Origin: CAXXOK01 sp963675925
GTDB lineage: Bacteria; Bacillota; Clostridia; Christensenellales; Aristaeellaceae
Direction: 5' to 3'
Assembly (NCBI GenBank): GCA_963675925.2
Contig: CAXXIB010000003.1
Span: forward strand, 186,001-250,000
Length of the DNA: 64,000 bases
Position 1 is the first letter of the stretch. Every line of letters begins with the position of its first letter. Below the pieces are notes generated by a model that saw nothing but the letters and a program-made list of their open reading frames with translations, was not told the DNA's origin and searched no databases. The translations under genes were made by a program, and so were the position numbers. This document shows, in pieces, positions 53,374 to 61,157 of this stretch.

Positions 53374-55632
53374 TTACTGGATTGGTACGGTAATCGTATC
53401 GGTTAGTTCATGTTCTTTATCATACAGCGTCAGCGTAAGTGGTTTGCCTTCCAATAGGCGGATGCTTACGCTGTTTGCTACCTCCACACGCAGCCGCCGG
53501 CCACGGTACTGAAGCTGGAACGCGTAGCCTTGCCACTTGTCGGGCAGGAAGGGTGCAAAGCGCAGGCCATCCACGCTGCGCATACCGGCGAACCCGTGTA
53601 CGATGGACAGCCAGCTGCCCGCCATGCTGGTAATGTGCAGACCGTCGTCGGTATCGTGGTTGATGTTATCCAGATCCAGCCTTGCGGTGCGCTCAAACAT
53701 TTCCACAGCTTTATCGTGATAGTGCAGCTCGGCCGCGAGAATGGCATGGACGCAGGGGGATAGGCTGGACTCATGTACGGTCATCGGCTCGTAGAAATCA
53801 AAGTTGCGCTTTTTAGTGTCCGTATCGTAGAGATGATTGAGGAAATATAGGCCCTGCAGTACATCCGCCTGTTTGATAAAGCAGGAGCGGAGGATGCGAT
53901 CCCAGGACCAGTGCTTATTGATAGGTCTGTTGTTTTTGGGCAGGGCGGAGGCTGATACAAGCGCCTTATCCATAAAGGTATCATGCTGGATAAAAATGCC
54001 CATATCCGTATCTTCGGGGTAATACATGTTGTCGGCCACGGTCCGCATACGATCGACGGTATCAGCGGATACGCCAAGGGCTTCCTGCCTGGCAGGACTG
54101 GCCTTTTGATACATATCGCAGAAAAACGCTATGCTCCATGCCGCCATGCGGTTGGTATACCAGTTGTTATTAACATTGTTTTCGTACTCGTTGGGGCCGG
54201 TGACACCATGAATCATAAACCGCTGTGTGCGTTGGTTATAATGCGCGCGCCCGGCATAAAAAGCGGCAACACCAAACAGCACATCCAGTCCTTCTGCAAG
54301 GGCATAGCTGTCATCCCCGGTGTAGGTGATATAGTCAAATATCGCGTGCGCAATGGCGGCGTTTCGGTGAATTTCCTCAAAGGTGATTTCCCATTCGTTG
54401 TGGCATTCTACGCCGGTGAAGGTGACCATGGGGAACAGCGCACCGGGCAGGCCTTGCATACGGGCGTTGTGGTAGGCACCGGGCAGCTGCATGTGCCGGT
54501 AGAGCAGTAGCTGCTTTGCTACCTGTTCGCCGGATACCGCCATATACATGGCAAAGCAATAGGCTTCCGTATCCCAATAGGTGCCACCGCCGTATTTCTC
54601 GCCCGAAAAACCCTTGGGGCCGATGTTCAGGCGTACGTCCTCGCCGGTATAGGTGCTCAGCAGCTGGAAGAGGTTATAGCGTATGCCTTGCTGAGCTTTG
54701 TTGTCGCCGGTGATTTCTACATCACAGGCTGCCCAGCGGCCCTTCCACACACTGCTGTGAGTATCCAGCAAGGTGTGAAACCCGGTTTCCCGCGCCCTGG
54801 CGGCGGCTTTCAGCGCAAGGGTCATCAGCAGTTTGATGTCCTGATCGCGGTCGGTAAAGCACAATACGTATTTTTCGATGGATGCTGTTCGGCCTGCGGC
54901 GACCGTGCCCGTATAGCGGGCTTCCACATAGCCTTCATTGAGCGTTTTCTCGGACAGGTCCAGTTCATCCGCCCAAAGGCTCATGGCCGCGGCTACGGTA
55001 AAGCGCGGGGTACCGAATGGGTTTTCTTTGGTGCGGGTCAACAGACCTAAGGCGTTTTCGGTTTCCTCTTCCTGCAAATGATCCCAAAAGGTTTCATCGT
55101 AATTGCTGTCCAGGTTTTTTACATGCCCGTCCAGGTAGGGAACCATTTCGATCTCCGCTTCATGGTCGGGTGTTACGGTATAGGAAATCGCCATCAGTTC
55201 CTTTTGCGCGGCGGATAGAAAGCGCTGCACTTTAATGGCTGCTTTGCCTTTGCTGGTCGTTACGGTGAAACTGCGACGCAGGATGCCGGTTTGCATATCC
55301 AGCTCGCAGGTATAGTCCTCAAAGGGCATGGCGGCTAAGTCAACGGTTTCACCGTCAATGATCACGCGGATGCTGTTCATCTGTACGGCATTGATGACCT
55401 TACCGAAATATTCCGGATATCCGTTTTTCCACCAGCCGACGCGGGTTTTATCGGGGAACCACACGCCGCCGATATAGGTGCCGACATGCGTATCGCCGGA
55501 GAAGTCTTCTTCAAAATTGCCGCGCATACCCATATAGCCGTTGCCAAGAGACATCAGGCTTTCGGACAAGCGTACCGTATCCAGATCAATACCATGCTGC
55601 ATGAGCTTCCAGGGATGAATAGTAAATGACAC
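53374..55632 (-). CDS. Glycoside hydrolase family 65 phosphorylase, maltose-phosphorylase-like
   Basis: A 752-residue GH65 disaccharide phosphorylase. LGNGYMGMRGNFEE at the start, YWDTEAYCFAMYM, the catalytic-acid block HGVTGPNEYENNVNNNWYTN and KQADVLQGLYFL are present. The NNNWYTN context is that of maltose phosphorylases rather than kojibiose or nigerose enzymes, so it probably splits maltose with phosphate to glucose-1-phosphate and glucose. No phosphoglucomutase or transporter accompanies it. Start is GTG 55632 with AGGAGGAG. Confidence 0.9.
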   Translation of the reverse strand: MSFTIHPWKLMQHGIDLDTVRLSESLMSLGNGYMGMRGNFEEDFSGDTHVGTYIGGVWFPDKTRVGWWKNGYPEYFGKVINAVQMNSIRVIIDGETVDLAAMPFEDYTCELDMQTGILRRSFTVTTSKGKAAIKVQRFLSAAQKELMAISYTVTPDHEAEIEMVPYLDGHVKNLDSNYDETFWDHLQEEETENALGLLTRTKENPFGTPRFTVAAAMSLWADELDLSEKTLNEGYVEARYTGTVAAGRTASIEKYVLCFTDRDQDIKLLMTLALKAAARARETGFHTLLDTHSSVWKGRWAACDVEITGDNKAQQGIRYNLFQLLSTYTGEDVRLNIGPKGFSGEKYGGGTYWDTEAYCFAMYMAVSGEQVAKQLLLYRHMQLPGAYHNARMQGLPGALFPMVTFTGVECHNEWEITFEEIHRNAAIAHAIFDYITYTGDDSYALAEGLDVLFGVAAFYAGRAHYNQRTQRFMIHGVTGPNEYENNVNNNWYTNRMAAWSIAFFCDMYQKASPARQEALGVSADTVDRMRTVADNMYYPEDTDMGIFIQHDTFMDKALVSASALPKNNRPINKHWSWDRILRSCFIKQADVLQGLYFLNHLYDTDTKKRNFDFYEPMTVHESSLSPCVHAILAAELHYHDKAVEMFERTARLDLDNINHDTDDGLHITSMAGSWLSIVHGFAGMRSVDGLRFAPFLPDKWQGYAFQLQYRGRRLRVEVANSVSIRLLEGKPLTLTLYDKEHELTDTITVPIQ

Positions 55633-55764
55633 GTAAGACTCCTCCTATAGTACAGTGCGCTTGACGGCAAACAATGAAAATTGCAAAGGTTGGTGCGGTA
55701 GTGGTAGCGGGGATGGAGTACCTAAAATATTCTCTCAATCCGACCGCCAAATCATCGCCTTTTC

Positions 55765-55794
55765 ATTATAAGCGTATCGCATGAAGAATATCAA
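55765..55794 (-). promoter_or_regulatory. Promoter of the GH65 phosphorylase gene
   Basis: On the minus strand TTGATA (55789-55794), 18 bases, TATAAT (55765-55770), with a leader of about 130 bases. The leader (55633-55760) shows no structure I can name. Confidence 0.6.
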
Positions 55795-55847
55795 TGTTCC
55801 ACTGTAGAAAATTGCACGAATTCCATGCAGAAAATCACATTCCCATC

Positions 55848-55876
55848 TTGCAAAAAAATAGAAACTATGCTACGAT
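55848..55876 (+). promoter_or_regulatory. Promoter of tRNA-Val
   Basis: TTGCAA (55848-55853), 17 bases, TACGAT (55871-55876), 20 bases before the tRNA. A loose direct repeat (GTAGAAAATTGCAC near 55804 and GCAGAAAATCACAT near 55827) lies just upstream. Confidence 0.6.
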
Positions 55877-55896
55877 ATTTTGGCTGTAACAGCCTT

Positions 55897-55973
55897 GGGA
55901 TTATAGCTCAGTTGGTTAGAGTGCCACGTTGACATCGTGGAGGTCGATGGTTCGAGCCCATTTAATCCCACCA
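55897..55973 (+). tRNA. tRNA-Val (anticodon GAC), CCA encoded
   Basis: A full cloverleaf: acceptor GGGATTA / TAATCCC, D arm with AGTTGGTTA, anticodon stem CCACG / CGTGG around TTGACAT (anticodon GAC), variable AGGTC, T arm GATGG-TTCGAGC-CCATT, discriminator A and encoded CCA. The GAC valine tRNA reads GUC/GUU. Confidence 0.94.
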
Positions 55974-55975
55974 AG

Positions 55976-56002
55976 AACCCCTGATCCTGTCAGGGGTTTT
56001 TC
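55976..56002 (+). terminator. Terminator of tRNA-Val
   Basis: AACCCCTGA / TCAGGGGTT stem with a TCCTG loop and TTTTT directly behind the tRNA. Confidence 0.88.
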
Positions 56003-56014
56003 ATTATATACATG

Positions 56015-56043
56015 TTGTGTTCATATACATCCCATGATACAAT
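56015..56043 (+). promoter_or_regulatory. Promoter of the SipW / ABC-like / permease group
   Basis: TTGTGT (56015-56020), 17 bases, TACAAT (56038-56043), about 30 bases before the sipW-like start codon. It should drive the three genes to 59093. Confidence 0.65.
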
Positions 56044-56071
56044 AATAAAAACCTGAATGAGGGATTTGTAC

Positions 56072-56611
56072 ATGCAAACAGGCAACGATTTCTATACTTC
56101 CCGGGAAGAAGCCGAAGCCTTGCTCAAAGAGACGCTCGAAGGCAAGGAAACCAAGGATGAAACCGGATCCAAAGAAAAGACTGCCCAGAAGCGGAAGAAA
56201 TATATCAGACGCGGTATTTATTTTTTGATTATCGCTGTCATGTTAACCATGCTTGGCAAAGTATGGTACCAGAAAATAAATAACGAAATTCCAAGTTTGT
56301 TTGGGTACCAGCTGTATGTCGTTGAAACCGGCAGTATGGTGCCTACGCTGCCGATCGGAACCAATATTTTGGTCAAGCAGCTCAATGACAGCATGGAACT
56401 GCAGGTGGACGATATTGTAACCTACTCGCACGGAGACACGGCCGTCACGCACCGGATTATTGAACTTGTCCCCGGGGAAGATGGTATTCTGCGCTACCAG
56501 ACCAAGGGCGACAACCCCGATAACTCCAAGGACCCGTGGCTGGTTGAACGCGAGGATATACGCGGTATCGTGGTCGGCCATTTCTCACTGTCCAGCTTGT
56601 TTGGGAATTAG
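56072..56611 (+). CDS. sipW: SipW-type signal peptidase I, lacking the usual C-terminal membrane segment
   Basis: Membrane signal peptidase of the endoplasmic-reticulum type (Ser/His), which in Bacillus releases TasA and TapA. From ATG 56072 (GAGGGA site) it has 179 residues: an unusually long charged cytoplasmic start (1-47), one helix (about 48-62), and outside motifs VVETGSMVPT (Ser88), DIVTYSHGD, TAVTHRIIE (His127) and TKGDNPDNSKDP (Asp147). SipW proteins normally end with another hydrophobic helix; this one stops at SLFGN. Such a tail appears instead at the end of the permease two genes on. The substrates are probably the four secreted proteins downstream. A frame opening at 56057 lacks a site. 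Confidence 0.87.
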   Translation: MQTGNDFYTSREEAEALLKETLEGKETKDETGSKEKTAQKRKKYIRRGIYFLIIAVMLTMLGKVWYQKINNEIPSLFGYQLYVVETGSMVPTLPIGTNILVKQLNDSMELQVDDIVTYSHGDTAVTHRIIELVPGEDGILRYQTKGDNPDNSKDPWLVEREDIRGIVVGHFSLSSLFGN

Positions 56612-56620
56612 GAGTAGAGT

Positions 56621-57619
56621 ATGCAGCCGAAAATATTGAAGCAAAACTTTAAGCAGCCGCAGCCTGAAACCTATATTGTTCAGGCGACGGATGTTACCTC
56701 CGGCGAGATGTACCGCTACCCTGATGAGCACGAAGAACCGGTACTTAAGAATATCAGCTTCGATGTAAAAATCGGAGAATGCTGGGGTATTATTGATAAT
56801 GAGCCGTTTGAGGTCGAACTGCTGATGCAGATTATCGGCAATGTACGGCCATACGGCAGCGGTCGGTGCTCACTGGCCGAGCAGGGCATGATGAGGCGTA
56901 AGCGCCGTATCCTGCCGCATGTGTTTTTTATCTCCGGCGGCGACACGGTGCCCGGCAACCTGAATACGCTGGAGTACCTAATGTATGTTACAGCGCGCCG
57001 TCGCATTCCCGACCGCAAACGGCAGGCAACCATCTTGCAAGCGCTGCTGGATTCGGGCTTGTATTACCTGACACTGGTACCGATGAAACATTTGACACAA
57101 TCTGAACGCGCGGCCATCTGTCTGTTATCGGCGGCAATGTCAAAAGCGCTGCTGGTAGTGTTTTCGGTGGCCGAACTCAGCTTTCCACCGTCACTGGCCA
57201 AGGGAATCCATTACATTGTTGAGTTGATTCAAAAGCGTGGCGGCGCGGTGCTGATTGGCGCGCAGGATTGCGATTTGGTGCAGGAAACCTGCACGCATGC
57301 AGCGTTCATGGTTGGTGGCGAGTTTAGAAAAAGCGGCCGGGTCGATGTCATGCTCAAAACCTTGGACCAACGCGCTTTTATTCTCATGAGTAAAACACCA
57401 GAGGAGCTAGAGGAGGCTATCAACCGCGAAGCGCCGAACTTGCAAACCTACCGGTTTGACAATGAAATCCATCTCTATGTGCGCAGAGGCGAGTCGATTT
57501 CGCAGGCGCAGCTGATGCAGCTATTGCTCAAAGCCGAGGTACCGGTGGATACCATTAAAACCAGCAAACCAACGCTGGAAAATGCGTTTCGGGAGGTGCT
57601 TGCCGGTCATGTTATATAA
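56621..57619 (+). CDS. ABC-transporter ATPase-like protein without ATPase motifs
   Basis: A 332-residue soluble protein with the outline of an ABC ATPase. VLKNISFDVKIGECWGIIDNE aligns with the strand before Walker A, a Q-loop-like region with VPGNLNTLEYLMYVTARRR follows, then HLTQSERAAICLLSAAMSKALLVVFS at the signature and Walker B, and a C-terminal extension (240-332) like that of export ATPases. The residues needed for ATP are missing: Walker A is G56-IIDNEPFE instead of GxxGxGKS, the signature LSGGQ is LTQSE (158-162), Walker B lacks the Asp-Glu pair (VVFSVAE), and the H-loop has Gln. It is thus likely non-hydrolysing. It overlaps the next gene by 11 bases. Confidence 0.72.
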   Translation: MQPKILKQNFKQPQPETYIVQATDVTSGEMYRYPDEHEEPVLKNISFDVKIGECWGIIDNEPFEVELLMQIIGNVRPYGSGRCSLAEQGMMRRKRRILPHVFFISGGDTVPGNLNTLEYLMYVTARRRIPDRKRQATILQALLDSGLYYLTLVPMKHLTQSERAAICLLSAAMSKALLVVFSVAELSFPPSLAKGIHYIVELIQKRGGAVLIGAQDCDLVQETCTHAAFMVGGEFRKSGRVDVMLKTLDQRAFILMSKTPEELEEAINREAPNLQTYRFDNEIHLYVRRGESISQAQLMQLLLKAEVPVDTIKTSKPTLENAFREVLAGHVI

Positions 57620-59093
57620 TACTAGCTTTATCCGCAAAGAGTTTCGTAACTCCTATACGCAGCAAAGCTTTTCCTACCGGCGGCAGGTAGCGCTTGGCGT
57701 ATTTCTGGGTTTGCTGACGTTTGCACTGTATTTCAGCCTGCAAACGCTTAAAGAAAGCGTACTCAATACGGCAGCGCCGTATCTACTGCTGCCCAGCTTT
57801 TTTTCAACGCTGTATATCTACCTGTTTGTATCTCTGTTTTTCAATGTCTGGCTGTATATTGCCAACTACGAATACATGACACTGCTGGAGGTACAGGAAA
57901 ACCGCTGGTATGCGCTGGTGCAGCTCTGGTACAGCCCCATGCGCTTGATCGCCTCTAAAATCGTTGCACGTATACTCGCGCAGCTTGGTATTTACACCGT
58001 GGGGTATATTGCAACCATCTTCCTGACATCGTTCCTCAAGTTCCCGCTGGTCACAGATTATTTATTCACCATGTATTTAATGGGCATGCTGGACGTTGTC
58101 CTTTTGGCGATGCTGTCGCTGACGATGTCGCTGTTTATCCGGGATATGTATAACGCGCGGTATATGGTCGGCATTGTTGCGATCTGCGTGATCGGGTTTA
58201 AGCTGATTAGTCAGTACTTTGCCGTGCTGTCAGACAGGGCGCGCATGGGCAACCTGGCCAATATGTTTGATTCCACCCAAACCATTTATATGGCGGTGGT
58301 TGGCTTCATTATATTGGTATGTATCGTATTGTGTATGGTCAAGGGCATCTATCTTGCCAGAACCTATAATGCGCCGATGCTGCGCACGTTGCCGCTGCTT
58401 AAGCAAAAGCCGGAAGGCACAGTCGTCGTCGGTGTTGCCAGCAGTAAAAAGAAAAAGAACGAACGTGTGCTGGAAGCCTATACCTCGCCAAGAGGCAATC
58501 CAAAACGGTGGAATCTTCCCAGTTTGATTTCCAGCATCCTCGTCATTGTTGCCATTGTGGCCATGGTGCTGATCAATATCGTCGTGCTGGCGTTTGGCTA
58601 TGCCTCGCCGGATAAGGAGACCAGTATTAACGGCGTGATTCCATACATTTTCCAGTCTTACACTATGGAACCTGCAATTATGTACAATGATGTAGCGTTT
58701 TTCCGGAAAGTGGACACGCAGGAGAAACTGCAGGTGGGGGATATCCTCCTTTATAAAGATAATGCGGAAAGTGTCAGCGTTGGCGAGTTAAAGGATTTTA
58801 TACTGGATGCGGAAACCGGCGAGCCAACGGGGGAACTGGAAACCGACATTCTATACTATGCAGATGAACGTTACCGCGGTATGGCGGCCCAAACGGTGAG
58901 CCGCGAGAAAGTATATGGTGTCCACACCAGCAACAACCGGTGGTTTGGCGCGATTGTATTGTTCGCCAATACCATTATCGGGCGCTTGATTCTGCTGCTG
59001 ATACCCACGTTCCTGATTTTCTTCTATGAACCGATTACCGGATTCTTCAAGACGATCAACAAAGAAAAGGTAGAAACTGGAAGAAACAAGTAA
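57609..59093 (+). CDS. ABC-2-like permease fused to a degenerate signal-peptidase domain
   Basis: A 494-residue membrane protein without a close relative I can name. Helices lie at about 28-46, 60-85, 118-140, 150-175, 185-203 and 228-248 (permease half), then 306-330 and 446-472. Between the last two, the outside domain reads QSYTMEPAIMYNDVAFF ... LQVGDILLY ... VSREKVYGVHT, which follows signal peptidase I (SGSMEPT, VGDIVxY), but the catalytic serine is Thr352 (S350-Y-T-M-E-P) and no T-H-R/K motif is evident. The final helix (LFANTIIGRLILLLIPTFLIFF) matches the tail that the SipW protein lacks. Start ATG 57609 lies inside the previous gene, so coupling is likely. Confidence 0.72.
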   Translation: MLYNTSFIRKEFRNSYTQQSFSYRRQVALGVFLGLLTFALYFSLQTLKESVLNTAAPYLLLPSFFSTLYIYLFVSLFFNVWLYIANYEYMTLLEVQENRWYALVQLWYSPMRLIASKIVARILAQLGIYTVGYIATIFLTSFLKFPLVTDYLFTMYLMGMLDVVLLAMLSLTMSLFIRDMYNARYMVGIVAICVIGFKLISQYFAVLSDRARMGNLANMFDSTQTIYMAVVGFIILVCIVLCMVKGIYLARTYNAPMLRTLPLLKQKPEGTVVVGVASSKKKKNERVLEAYTSPRGNPKRWNLPSLISSILVIVAIVAMVLINIVVLAFGYASPDKETSINGVIPYIFQSYTMEPAIMYNDVAFFRKVDTQEKLQVGDILLYKDNAESVSVGELKDFILDAETGEPTGELETDILYYADERYRGMAAQTVSREKVYGVHTSNNRWFGAIVLFANTIIGRLILLLIPTFLIFFYEPITGFFKTINKEKVETGRNK

Positions 59094-59150
59094 ATAATTA
59101 CGCAATTGTTACCATATTACGTGCATCATAGAACATATTGACACATTATA

Positions 59151-59199
59151 CTGGCAAATACGACCAAATAGTGGGCGACTATATTGGTTAATATGCCAG
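59151..59199. repeat. Long imperfect hairpin upstream of the TasA-like genes
   Basis: CTGGCA (59151-59156) and TGCCAG (59194-59199) enclose ACCAAATAGT-GGGCG-ACTATATTGGT, a ten-base stem with one bulge. No T-run follows, so it is not an obvious terminator; an operator or RNA element is possible. The rest of the 59094-59246 gap is A/T-rich and shows no gene. Confidence 0.5.
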
Positions 59200-59246
59200 A
59201 TTTGTGTATTTAGGCAATATTTCTGCAAATAAATGTTACAAAAGTG

Positions 59247-59275
59247 TTTACATTTCGAAATAAATGGTATATACT
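59247..59275 (+). promoter_or_regulatory. Promoter of the TasA-like gene cluster
   Basis: TTTACA (59247-59252), 17 bases, TATACT (59270-59275). A leader of about 100 bases precedes the GAGGAGC site of the first gene. Confidence 0.75.
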
Positions 59276-59380
59276 CCATGTAAAGATGCAAGCGATGCAC
59301 GCGGATCGATCAATCCGAAGTACTGAGATGGTATCAAAGTATGCAGCGACTTGCTCTAAAGACAAGAGGAGCGTAGAAAC

Positions 59381-59929
59381 ATGAAAAAGAAACTGCTACT
59401 GGTAGTACTCGCACTGGCTATCCTGACGTCTCTTACTGCCGGTACCCTGGCTGTCTACACCAGGACTGTGACGAAGACCGCAACGGTTGAAGCCAAGCGG
59501 TTTGCGTTCAGCGCTGAAGGCAGCATCGAGGGCGGCAAAGACGAGATCAATCTTGCGCCGACCGAGTCGATGGATTATAATTTTTCCATCGCCAACGTTG
59601 CCACAAAGAATGGTCCCGTTGCCGAAGTTCCCCTGAAGTACGATGTGACGATCACGTTCGGTGGCGCGCTGGAAGCGATGCCCGGCTTGACGGTTACCCT
59701 GTACCAGGATGGGGAAAAGGTTGGAGACTACACCAATGGGCAAATCAAGTACACTGCAGAGTCCAAGGCGGGCATACTGTTTGACGAAAGCTATGTTGTG
59801 ACCCTGACTTGGGCCGACACAGCTGATGACGATGTTCAGACCACGCAGGGCGCTGCCAAAGCGACCGTTGCAGAAGGCCTGAAAGTAGTCGTCGTTGCTG
59901 AGCAGGTTGTCGCACCCGATCCTGCATAA
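59381..59929 (+). CDS. Secreted TasA/camelysin-like protein, copy 1
   Basis: A 182-residue exported protein. The signal peptide ends TSLTAGTLA with VYT after it, the pattern seen in SipW substrates (G-T-x-A followed by an aromatic residue). The mature part (AKRFAFSAEG, NLAPTESMDYNFSIAN, VPLKYDVTITF, YVVTLTWAD) is a beta-rich single domain like TasA/CalY, fibre-forming matrix proteins of Bacillus biofilms. It has no cysteines or sortase motif. First of four paralogues; a strong hairpin follows it. Confidence 0.78.
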   Translation: MKKKLLLVVLALAILTSLTAGTLAVYTRTVTKTATVEAKRFAFSAEGSIEGGKDEINLAPTESMDYNFSIANVATKNGPVAEVPLKYDVTITFGGALEAMPGLTVTLYQDGEKVGDYTNGQIKYTAESKAGILFDESYVVTLTWADTADDDVQTTQGAAKATVAEGLKVVVVAEQVVAPDPA

Positions 59930-59956
59930 GCAGGCAGCACACCTACTAAGAAGGTA

Positions 59957-59996
59957 GATGCGCGCCGTGCAGGGCGATATCCCTGCACGGCGCATC
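59957..59996 (+). promoter_or_regulatory. Strong intercistronic hairpin after the first TasA-like gene
   Basis: GATGCG and CGCATC, with CCGTGCAGGG / CCCTGCACGG inside, form a 16-base stem with a single bulge around CGATAT. Only a weak T-tract follows (CTTCACTTT), so it may be a partial terminator or an RNA-stabilising 3' end that raises the first protein over the rest. A second short palindrome (60013-60027, GATCCAC/GTGGATC) comes next. Confidence 0.65.
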
Positions 59997-60059
59997 CTTC
60001 ACTTTAAAGATCGATCCACAGTGGATCCAGAAACGAAATCACGAAGGGGATGAAACGGC

Positions 60060-60599
60060 ATGCGGAAATCAGTGCGAATCCTCATACTGGTTTTAATGCT
60101 GTTTACATCACTGACCGCCGGCACGCTGGCCGTTTATACAAGCAGAATTGACCTGGCACCCGTAAAGGTTGCCGCCAAACGCTTTGCACTGGGTGTAAAC
60201 CAGGGCGGGCAGGACGAATTCACCTTACAAATAGGACCCGGTGAACTGGTAAGCTATCAGTTTGTCGTTACAAATGAGAATGCGAATAACGAAGTGTCCG
60301 AAGTGGACATGGACTTAATCATAAATGCGGATTTTTCACAGATTCACGCGAATCTGCCGGATATTGACATCAAACTGCTGAAGGGCGACGCTGAAGTAGC
60401 CTCGGCAAATGCCTCGGGACAGCTCAGCTACTCGGATACCCGCTTGTTCCGTGCATCCCAGCCTAAAACGGTGAATTATTACCTTACATTTTACTGGAAT
60501 GATGCCCAAGGGTCCGGCACTTTGCCAACTTCCGGCAGCGCCGCATTACCGTTAACGATTTACGTGAAGGGAGTACAGCATGTATCTTCTTCAGAATAA
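60060..60599 (+). CDS. Secreted TasA/camelysin-like protein, copy 2
   Basis: A 179-residue paralogue of the gene before. The signal end is the same (TSLTAGTLA followed by VYT), then AAKRFALGVNQGG, IGPGELVSYQFVVTN and NYYLTFYWNDAQG, the same beta-sandwich pattern with lower identity. ATG follows GGGGAT. It overlaps the third gene by 20 bases, whose ribosome site lies in its last codons, so the two are likely made together. Confidence 0.76.
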   Translation: MRKSVRILILVLMLFTSLTAGTLAVYTSRIDLAPVKVAAKRFALGVNQGGQDEFTLQIGPGELVSYQFVVTNENANNEVSEVDMDLIINADFSQIHANLPDIDIKLLKGDAEVASANASGQLSYSDTRLFRASQPKTVNYYLTFYWNDAQGSGTLPTSGSAALPLTIYVKGVQHVSSSE

Positions 60600-61119
60600 A
60601 AAAACAAGGCCGTACATGGTCATACTCAGCATTTTGGCATTAATTGCGCTATCCATGCTGGGTCTGACTTTAAGTGCATATGTAAAACAAGTGAACCTGT
60701 TTGACGATGGCTGGGTAGGCCCCAAGTACTTTGCCTTTGAACTGGATGGCGACACAGCCACTAAAAGCCTGGCACCGGGGAATAGTGTTGAGTATCGGTT
60801 CTCTGTCAAGAACTATAACCAGGACGGTACCGCGCAGGTTGACCTGCATGTCTCTATTGAAATCAAGTTTCCGGAAAAACTGGCAGGTACGGGAACCATC
60901 AAAGCGGATTTGTATCATGGTGAGGACTTACTGGCAAGCGACTTGGGATCCGGTACGCTGGCTGCAACCGGCAGCACGCTACCGGGCGGAACCCAGACAA
61001 GCGATGCCTATTCTCTGCGCTTGACCTGGCAGGACATGGACATGGAGTATCTAGGCACGGTAAAATTGGAAGAGTTTGAAGTGTCGGATATTGAGTTCAA
61101 TGTTTCGGCTTACCAATAA
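60580..61119 (+). CDS. Secreted TasA/camelysin-like protein, copy 3
   Basis: A 179-residue paralogue with a longer basic start (MYLLQNKKTRPYMV), hydrophobic signal helix and LTLSAYVKQ at its end. GPKYFAFELDGD, LAPGNSVEYRFSVKN, VDLHVSIEIKFP and YSLRLTWQDMD follow the family scheme. The signal motif (LSAYV) is less canonical than in copies 1 and 2, so it may stay membrane-bound or be processed differently. Confidence 0.74.
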   Translation: MYLLQNKKTRPYMVILSILALIALSMLGLTLSAYVKQVNLFDDGWVGPKYFAFELDGDTATKSLAPGNSVEYRFSVKNYNQDGTAQVDLHVSIEIKFPEKLAGTGTIKADLYHGEDLLASDLGSGTLAATGSTLPGGTQTSDAYSLRLTWQDMDMEYLGTVKLEEFEVSDIEFNVSAYQ

Positions 61120-61157
61120 AAGAGTAGTAACGGTTTGATTAGAAAGGAGGATGCCCT

